Of a stretch of 64,000 nucleotides of DNA, positions 59,074-64,000 are shown in pieces; positions within the stretch are counted from its first letter, which is position 1; every line of letters begins with the position of its first letter. The position numbers were made by a program, and so were the translations under genes. The notes under the pieces are model-generated. The model was not told the DNA's origin and did not search any database. It was given only the letters and a program-made list of their open reading frames with translations. The stretch comes from Paenibacillus_G filicis (GTDB lineage: Bacteria > Bacillota > Bacilli > Paenibacillales > NBRC-103111). The stretch covers positions 52,613 to 116,612 of the forward strand of contig NZ_JBBPCC010000026.1 of assembly GCF_038070315.1 (NCBI RefSeq). Direction: 5' to 3'.

Positions 59074-60116
59074 GTATTCAGTGCATCAATATCAGCAAAA
59101 AATTTGGAAGCTTTCAAGCCTTAAAATCGTTGAATTTATCGATTGCCCAAGGCGAATTTGTGGCCATCCTGGGGCCCTCCGGCTGCGGCAAAACGACCCT
59201 GCTGCGCATGCTCGCCGGATTCGAGCAGCCGACAACAGGGGAGATTCGCATGAACGAAACCACCGTAGCGAGGCCTGGCTTTAGCCTCCCGCCGGAGAAG
59301 CGGAGAATCGGCATGGTGTTTCAGGCGTTTGCCCTTTGGCCGCATATGAATGTATCCGAGCATGTCCGCTTTCCCATTCGTCATCATAGGGAAACTCCCT
59401 CCTATATCCGGGATAAGGAGCAAGAGCGTATGGCAAGCGTGCTCCAGATGGTAGGCTTATCTGGGCACAGCACACGCATGCCGCATGAGCTGTCCGGCGG
59501 ACAAAAACAACGTGTGGCCATTGCACGCGCCATCGCTGCCGAGCCGTCCTTGCTTCTCATGGATGAGCCTCTCAGCAGTCTCGATGCTATGCTGCGTATG
59601 GATATGCGCCGGGAGATTCAGTCGATCCACCGGCAGACCGGAACAGCAATCGTCTACGTCACGCATGACCAAGGCGAAGCGCTGGCCATGGCCGATCGCA
59701 TTGTCGTTATGAAGGATGGACATATCGAACAAATCGATTCACCGCAGAACATTTATCTGCATCCGCAAACCGAATTCGTCGCCAAGTTTGTATCCAAAGC
59801 GAATCTCATCCGGGGACGCTGGCATCACGATCACTTTGCTCCGATAAGCTCAGACGGCACCGTACAATGGAAGGGCGACGGAGTCGCGGCTTATTTCAAG
59901 GAAAACGGTATGTACCCGGTAAGACCGGATCAATTCCGGCTTAGCGCTCCGGGCCAGTCGGGGATTCAAGGCAAAGTGACGAACGTTCAGTTTCAGGGAA
60001 AGGAATTTCATTACCATATCCTAACGGAAGATGGACAATGTGAACTCAGCTCACCCGAGCATTTTCGACTCAATGATCAGGTTACCCTGACATTGCCAGC
60101 GAGCGAACAGCTATAG
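59070..60116 (+). CDS. ABC transporter ATP-binding protein with TOBE domain
   Basis: Energising subunit, 348 residues. Walker A GPSGCGKTTLLRM, Q-loop in GMVFQAFALWPHM, signature LSGGQKQRVAIARA, Walker B LLLMDEPLSSLDAM and switch YVTHDQGEALAMAD are intact. After residue 240 a TOBE-like regulatory domain includes NLIRGRWHHD, YPVRPDQFRL and GKEFHYHILTEDGQCEL. ATG overlaps the permease stop (ATGA) with AAAGGAG upstream. Confidence 0.94.
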   Translation: MSIQCINISKKFGSFQALKSLNLSIAQGEFVAILGPSGCGKTTLLRMLAGFEQPTTGEIRMNETTVARPGFSLPPEKRRIGMVFQAFALWPHMNVSEHVRFPIRHHRETPSYIRDKEQERMASVLQMVGLSGHSTRMPHELSGGQKQRVAIARAIAAEPSLLLMDEPLSSLDAMLRMDMRREIQSIHRQTGTAIVYVTHDQGEALAMADRIVVMKDGHIEQIDSPQNIYLHPQTEFVAKFVSKANLIRGRWHHDHFAPISSDGTVQWKGDGVAAYFKENGMYPVRPDQFRLSAPGQSGIQGKVTNVQFQGKEFHYHILTEDGQCELSSPEHFRLNDQVTLTLPASEQL

Positions 60117-60143
60117 ATTAATGACGGTATCCGAGGTGTTTAC

Positions 60144-60923
60144 ATGACGCTTGACAGAAGAATGATTTTTTTCGACATCGATGGTACTCTGCTTGACCAC
60201 AATAAAAAGCTGCCGACTTCCACCAAAGAGTCGATTCTAGCCCTGAAAGAAGCGGGCCACGAGGTCGCCTTCGCCACAGGTCGTTCTCCGTTCATGCTTA
60301 AGCCTTTGCAAGACGAGCTCAGTATTGATTCCTTCGTCGGCTTTAACGGGCAGTATGTGATGCATCATGGCAAGCTGCTTTATGCCAACCCAATCCCCAC
60401 GGATGTGCTGCACGCCCTCTCTCAATATGCGTTTCACGGCGAACATCCCCTCGTATACCTCGACCATGAGGGCATGAGATGCAGCAGCAGCTACCATTCC
60501 TATGTGGAAGAAGGCATCGGCTCTTTGCGCTATGCGCACCCCGAGTACGATCCGAACTATTATGTAGGCCGGGACATTTACCAGGCGATGCTATTTTGTA
60601 AGGAAGAAGAAGAGCCTGCCTATATCAAGAGGTTCGATAAGCTGGATTTCGTCCGCTGGCACAACATTTCTACAGATGTGCTGCCCCGTGGAGGCTCCAA
60701 GGCACAGGGCATCGAGCGACTCATTGACAAGCTCGGCTTTGCTAAAGAAGAGGTGTATGCTTTCGGAGATAACCTTAACGATATGGAGATGTTCCAGTAT
60801 GTAGGCCACAGTGTAGCCATGGGCAATTCCCCCGAATCCGTAAAAAAAGCCGCCCGCTACGTCACCAAGGACGTTAGCCATGACGGCATTGCTTACGGGC
60901 TGGAACTCGTAGGCCTGCTTTGA
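60144..60923 (+). CDS. Cof-type HAD phosphatase, second copy
   Basis: Second HAD phosphatase of the operon, 259 residues and not a close copy of the first. Motifs: FFDIDGTLLDHNKKLPTSTK, VAFATGRSPF, LPRGGSKAQGIERLIDKLGF with motif 3 Lys, and AFGDNLNDMEMF; the cap covers about 80-180. GAGGTG precedes the ATG, 27 bases after the ATPase stop. Two different phosphatases in one importer operon suggest that the imported compound, or its breakdown product, is phosphorylated. Confidence 0.9.
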   Translation: MTLDRRMIFFDIDGTLLDHNKKLPTSTKESILALKEAGHEVAFATGRSPFMLKPLQDELSIDSFVGFNGQYVMHHGKLLYANPIPTDVLHALSQYAFHGEHPLVYLDHEGMRCSSSYHSYVEEGIGSLRYAHPEYDPNYYVGRDIYQAMLFCKEEEEPAYIKRFDKLDFVRWHNISTDVLPRGGSKAQGIERLIDKLGFAKEEVYAFGDNLNDMEMFQYVGHSVAMGNSPESVKKAARYVTKDVSHDGIAYGLELVGLL

Positions 60924-60931
60924 ATAGAAAT

Positions 60932-60982
60932 CCCTCTGAACGCAGGCCCCTACAGGGCAAGTCGTTACGTTCAGAGGGCTTT
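60932..60982. terminator. Terminator between the uptake operon and the regulator pair
   Basis: CCCTCTGAACG (60932-60942) and CGTTCAGAGGG (60968-60978) form a perfect 11-base stem with a 25-base loop containing a small inner stem. It lies between convergent transcription units. Confidence 0.8.
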
Positions 60983-61007
60983 GGGATTTGCTTTTCTTTT
61001 GAACGGC

Positions 61008-61346
61008 CTAGCCTCTTTTCACGTCATACTTTCGGAAATAGCCGCGGATTTCTTTGACCTCTCGGTACACTCGGTATGGCTTGCTGATGACCCGGACCGG
61101 AAGAGTCATCAGAAACTGGCTTATATGGTTGCGGTATTCCTCCGTCATACGCGCCGGCTTCGAACGAATACGCTTGTATACCTCATTATAAAGTTCATGC
61201 GATAAGTCGATTTGTATGGACAGCTTCAGCCCGCATGTCTGACATTTAATCTCGGAAATCCGGTTATTCAGATAGACGATGATATGACCCTCCTCTTCCT
61301 TGCAATGGTTGCAAAAGAGGAAGGTTTCGAGTGTTTTTTCTTTCAT
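61008..61346 (-). CDS. Small zinc-ribbon protein (bh-type)
   Basis: A 112-residue protein with two CxxC pairs, FCNHCKEEEGH and IKCQTCGLK, forming a zinc ribbon in residues 10-40, followed by a basic helical part. It resembles the 'bh protein' group found next to regulators in Bacillales; its function is unknown. Start overlaps the SorC-type gene stop by four bases (ATGA), so both are translated from one mRNA. It may bind RNA or act with the regulator. Confidence 0.75.
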   Translation of the reverse strand: MKEKTLETFLFCNHCKEEEGHIIVYLNNRISEIKCQTCGLKLSIQIDLSHELYNEVYKRIRSKPARMTEEYRNHISQFLMTLPVRVISKPYRVYREVKEIRGYFRKYDVKRG

Positions 61347-62338
61347 GTTGATTCCTCCACATTCAAATGGGCATAAAGGTTCTCGACTTCTTTTAAACGA
61401 TCCGCAAGACTCGTTGCAGTGAACTCGTCCGTAATCAGCACATTCACGTATTTCCCTTTCAACGCAGCCAGGATGCTATCAACCTTATGCTCACCAACCG
61501 CTATCCCAATGACAAGTTTGACGGCCTTCAGTTGCTCCAAATCAATCCCTATAACCTTGTTGTTAATCGGGTGATTGCACGGGACGCCGTCTTGGTCGAT
61601 AAATCGCGAATTCAAATCCGCTACTGCGTTCGACATTTTCAACTCCTGCAGCACATCTTGGTTCAGATAACCGAACTGCTCCATGGTAGACATCGCCAAG
61701 GGATTCCCAATCCCGACAATCGCCAGATCAATCAGTTTGCCTTCCTCCAAGACAGAGGAAATATGCGGCAGCAGGACTAGCTGATCTCGAAGTTCTTCGG
61801 TTTCAACCAAGGCTGGTGCATAAAGCGACTCGCATCTGACGCCCATTTTCTTGGCCAGTTCATAGGCAATTTGATTAGAGTGAAACTCCGTCCGATCATT
61901 GCCTATGCCGCCAACTAGCGGAACGATCTTGAGATTTTCCTTCTTCTCATAAGGGAATTCCTTCACCATATGAAACAACGTCCGCCCCCAAGATACGCCG
62001 ATTCGCTCAGCCTGCTTAATTGACTTCAGAACAACATAAGCCGCCGCCTTGCCAACAGCACTATATATCTGCTCCTGATTCAAATCACGGCTGGGTACCA
62101 CTACCGCCTGCTGTAGGCCAAATACGGTCTCAAGCTCTTTCTCCAGATCGCTTGTCTCCAGCCTATCATCGTGAATCACAATCTCAACAACACCCTCATC
62201 GCGTCCCTTTTGCAATAGCTTAGAGACGACAGGACGGGAGATACCGAGCTTCGTGGCTATTTTCTCTTGTGTGCAGGACTCAAAGTAGTACAGCTTAGCT
62301 ATCTTGACAATCAGCTTTCTCTCTTCCGAATTTAACAT
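61343..62338 (-). CDS. SorC/DeoR-family regulator (phospho-sugar sensing)
   Basis: Transcription regulator of the SorC family (CggR, DeoR of Bacillus), whose ligand domain resembles phospho-sugar isomerases and binds phosphorylated sugars. HTH: YYFESCTQEKIATKLGISRP and VVSKLLQKGRDEG (about residues 12-48). Effector domain (about 60-331) includes RIGVSWGRTLFHMVKEFPYE, VPLVGGIG and LAIVGIGNPLAMSTM. I start at ATG 62338, behind AAGGCGG. Its 12-base upstream motif is shared with the uptake operon, making that operon its likely target. Confidence 0.9.
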   Translation of the reverse strand: MLNSEERKLIVKIAKLYYFESCTQEKIATKLGISRPVVSKLLQKGRDEGVVEIVIHDDRLETSDLEKELETVFGLQQAVVVPSRDLNQEQIYSAVGKAAAYVVLKSIKQAERIGVSWGRTLFHMVKEFPYEKKENLKIVPLVGGIGNDRTEFHSNQIAYELAKKMGVRCESLYAPALVETEELRDQLVLLPHISSVLEEGKLIDLAIVGIGNPLAMSTMEQFGYLNQDVLQELKMSNAVADLNSRFIDQDGVPCNHPINNKVIGIDLEQLKAVKLVIGIAVGEHKVDSILAALKGKYVNVLITDEFTATSLADRLKEVENLYAHLNVEEST

Positions 62339-62349
62339 GAGCGACCGCC

Positions 62350-62361
62350 TTACATTTGTTC
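62350..62361 (-). promoter_or_regulatory. Motif shared with the uptake operon promoter
   Basis: On the minus strand this reads GAACAAATGTAA, 12 bases before the SorC-type start codon, and matches 54541-54552 exactly. A small dyad ACAATTGT lies 20 bases further upstream. It is a candidate site for autoregulation. Confidence 0.5.
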
Positions 62362-62623
62362 TATCGTCATACAATTGTAATAACTATATTGAAAATCATT
62401 TGGCAGGTCAAGTTAAGAATGCGTTAAGAAGCGTAAATGAAACCGATTGCTTATTTACATAGATGAGTCATGACCATTAGAGCATCCCAGACCTCGCAAT
62501 AGATTGGAAATTTCATTTATAAGTATGGATAATTCGAATTGTATTCATTATGATAGCCGTATGGGAGCCGAACAGATCCAGGATTATTTCCTGAAGAAGT
62601 TCCCGATGAAGGAGGCAGTGTCA

Positions 62624-63799
62624 ATGTCACTGTATGGAAGAAATGAGCCATGCCCTTGTGGGTCTGGAAAGAAGTATAAGAAGTGTTGTATGAGCAAAGA
62701 GCAAAATATGTCGGATACTCCTATAACAAATCTGAGAGAAGCGGCTCAGAAAGTCATCGTGACCAACCCAGCAGTTCCTACTCATGATTCTGCAAAGGGT
62801 ATTAGAGAGCTATGCCTTGCTCAATTAGAGCAAGTGTCTATTTATCTTCGGAGACAACATAAAAAAGATAGTGTAATAGAAACAATTTGTAATGATTTGG
62901 TCGAGTTGGCTGATGATCCAGAAAATAAGTTTATATCAGTATGGAAAGATATATTTGAGATGAAGGGATTATCTGATCAGCAAATTGCACTTCAGGTTCC
63001 TGGACTTAGAGAGTTGGTTAGAACGGGTGAAAAGCTGTCATCCCAAGAGAGAATCCTATTGAAGCAGCTCATGGAATCAAACTTAGATGAATACCTGATG
63101 CTTTCTGACGTAGAAACAATGGATTACGGTGCTATGCTTGTTTTAACTGAATTATGTTATAGCATAATAAAAGCAGGGGTTCCTGAAAACAAGAAAATAG
63201 ACAGCGTCACCGTTTATGTGGGTTCAGGTCATAGATTAGATAGCTGGAATCTAACCTACGAGCCTAAGTTATTAGTTCTAAATGAGGCTTCAGCGGAGAC
63301 TGAACACTACATTCATATGGAGTGGATACCTCTTGATGAGTTCGAACATGAGTACGAGAGCTTTGTACATAAGCTTCATGGATTGTCGGAAGAGTCTAAA
63401 AAAGCTTTAGCTACAGTTCTTTATCAAGAGAAAAAAATGGAATCAGCACCACAGGATAAGGTTTCTTATACTGGGCTTGTGAACTATTTTACGGGATTAA
63501 TAGAACAAGAATTTAGAGTGTTAATTTCTCAACACAATGGAGAATCGACTATAAAGAGAAGAATGTGGAAAGAAATCTGTGATTACATTAAAGTCAATGA
63601 TATTCCGTATATCTCTGATTCAATGATAAATGTTTATGAGAGAATGATGGAGATATATCCAATTCGCAATAAGATTTCCCATGGCGAATTTATTAGTTTG
63701 GAAGAGTACCTCTTAGTGAAAAATATCTCTTTAGACATGCAACTATTGGATTTTATTTCATGGGCAAAAATCCATTACGAGGACGTCGCGATAAATTAA
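62624..63799 (+). CDS. SEC-C zinc-motif protein with C-terminal HEPN-like region
   Basis: A 391-residue protein. It starts with a SEC-C motif, MSLYGRNEPCPCGSGKKYKK followed by CC, a zinc-binding segment first seen at the SecA C-terminus. A long helical region follows. The C-terminal 110 residues (from about YFTGLIEQEFRVLI) are helical and include IYPIRNKISHGEF; the R-N-K-I-S-H spacing is the RxxxxH motif of HEPN ribonucleases. I start at ATG 62624 with AAGGAGG; the frame extends upstream to 62504 without a ribosome site. It could be a toxin or defence effector, but family membership is only inferred. Confidence 0.75.
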   Translation: MSLYGRNEPCPCGSGKKYKKCCMSKEQNMSDTPITNLREAAQKVIVTNPAVPTHDSAKGIRELCLAQLEQVSIYLRRQHKKDSVIETICNDLVELADDPENKFISVWKDIFEMKGLSDQQIALQVPGLRELVRTGEKLSSQERILLKQLMESNLDEYLMLSDVETMDYGAMLVLTELCYSIIKAGVPENKKIDSVTVYVGSGHRLDSWNLTYEPKLLVLNEASAETEHYIHMEWIPLDEFEHEYESFVHKLHGLSEESKKALATVLYQEKKMESAPQDKVSYTGLVNYFTGLIEQEFRVLISQHNGESTIKRRMWKEICDYIKVNDIPYISDSMINVYERMMEIYPIRNKISHGEFISLEEYLLVKNISLDMQLLDFISWAKIHYEDVAIN

Positions 63800-63944
63800 T
63801 CGTGCAGACAATGGATGGATAGTAAGTGTTCAACTCATGAAGCACAATAACTCAATATTGACCTAGAAACAGCGAGACTGTCAATTAAAAAGTGTAACCT
63901 TTGAAAGCAGAATCTAGCAAACAGCGAGCCGCAGCTTGACCCGG

Positions 63945-64000
63945 AGCCTCTGGCGGGCCCGATGCACCCGCGATGGGCGAAGGAGGCTGTGGGCCTTTTT
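63945..64000 (+). terminator. Possible terminator or end of a structured RNA at the right edge
   Basis: AGCCTC (63945-63950) and GAGGCT (63983-63988) can pair around an inner GCCC/GGGC stem, and the window ends in a T run after GGGCC. About 145 bases separate it from the SEC-C gene stop, with no gene visible between. It could end the SEC-C transcript or belong to an RNA that continues beyond the edge. Confidence 0.35.

Noticed and set aside
54586..60923. Calling the ABC operon a ferric-iron transporter
   Set aside because: The subunits match the Fbp-type subgroup, but that subgroup also imports hexose phosphates and phosphonates. Two HAD phosphatases, an MBL hydrolase and a SorC regulator argue against iron, and no iron-type tyrosine pair was seen.
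1..64000. Prophage, insertion sequence or conjugative element
   Set aside because: No transposase, integrase, phage structural or transfer gene was recognised on either strand, and no terminal inverted repeats with target duplications were seen.

Overview
The window looks like a chromosomal segment of a Gram-positive, endospore-forming bacterium of the Paenibacillus type. The basis is two GerA/GerB/GerC germinant-receptor operons, the spore protein SspI, a YjcZ-type micropeptide, a Lia-type envelope-stress operon, CcpN/YqfL, YwmB, strong AGGAGG-like ribosome sites with frequent GTG/TTG starts, and a fairly G+C-rich core. No rRNA, tRNA, transposase, integrase or CRISPR array was recognised.

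Positions 1-36.7 kb are mostly core genome. At the left end are a partial unknown gene, a polysaccharide-deacetylase lipoprotein and a TauE-type permease. A carbon-direction cluster follows: glpX, then ccpN and yqfL, then moaA. Next come a YjcZ micropeptide, a secreted three-SH3 NlpC/P60 hydrolase and an Eis-like acetyltransferase. The Lia-type operon (9.4-14.2 kb) encodes a LiaI-like protein, two PspA/IM30 paralogues, a PspC protein, LiaF, LiaS and LiaR. After it come a divergent DoxX/HxlR pair, a VOC protein, ger operon 1 (minus strand), a VanRS-like two-component system, small unknown genes, a MarR regulator with its reductase bracketed by identical palindromes, ywmB, zwf, a metallophosphatase, prfC, a YheC/D ATP-grasp protein, a LacI regulator, sspI, a Ktr/TrkA subunit and an rRNA/tRNA methyltransferase.

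Positions 36.7-54.5 kb form a visibly more A+T-rich accessory block. It holds ger operon 2 (order A-C-B), then a detoxification-like cluster with an Ohr peroxidase, three paralogous isochorismatase-type cysteine hydrolases, two copies of an unrecognised 180-residue protein, an aldo/keto reductase, an MFS exporter and a TetR regulator behind four operator-like dyads. Then comes a patchwork of small or broken genes (GNAT pseudogene, HTH-LamG remnant, VOC remnant, two GyrI-like proteins), wecB and a MerR-methyltransferase fusion. Three copies of one hairpin repeat lie here, each just downstream of a gene.

Positions 54.5-61 kb carry a six-gene operon: MBL-fold hydrolase, HAD phosphatase, solute-binding lipoprotein, double-length permease, ABC ATPase and a second HAD phosphatase. 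A convergent SorC-type regulator plus zinc-ribbon protein follows. The regulator promoter and the operon promoter share a 12-base motif. The set fits uptake and dephosphorylation of a phosphorylated organic compound better than iron uptake (inference). The window ends with a SEC-C protein that carries an RxxxxH motif resembling HEPN nucleases.
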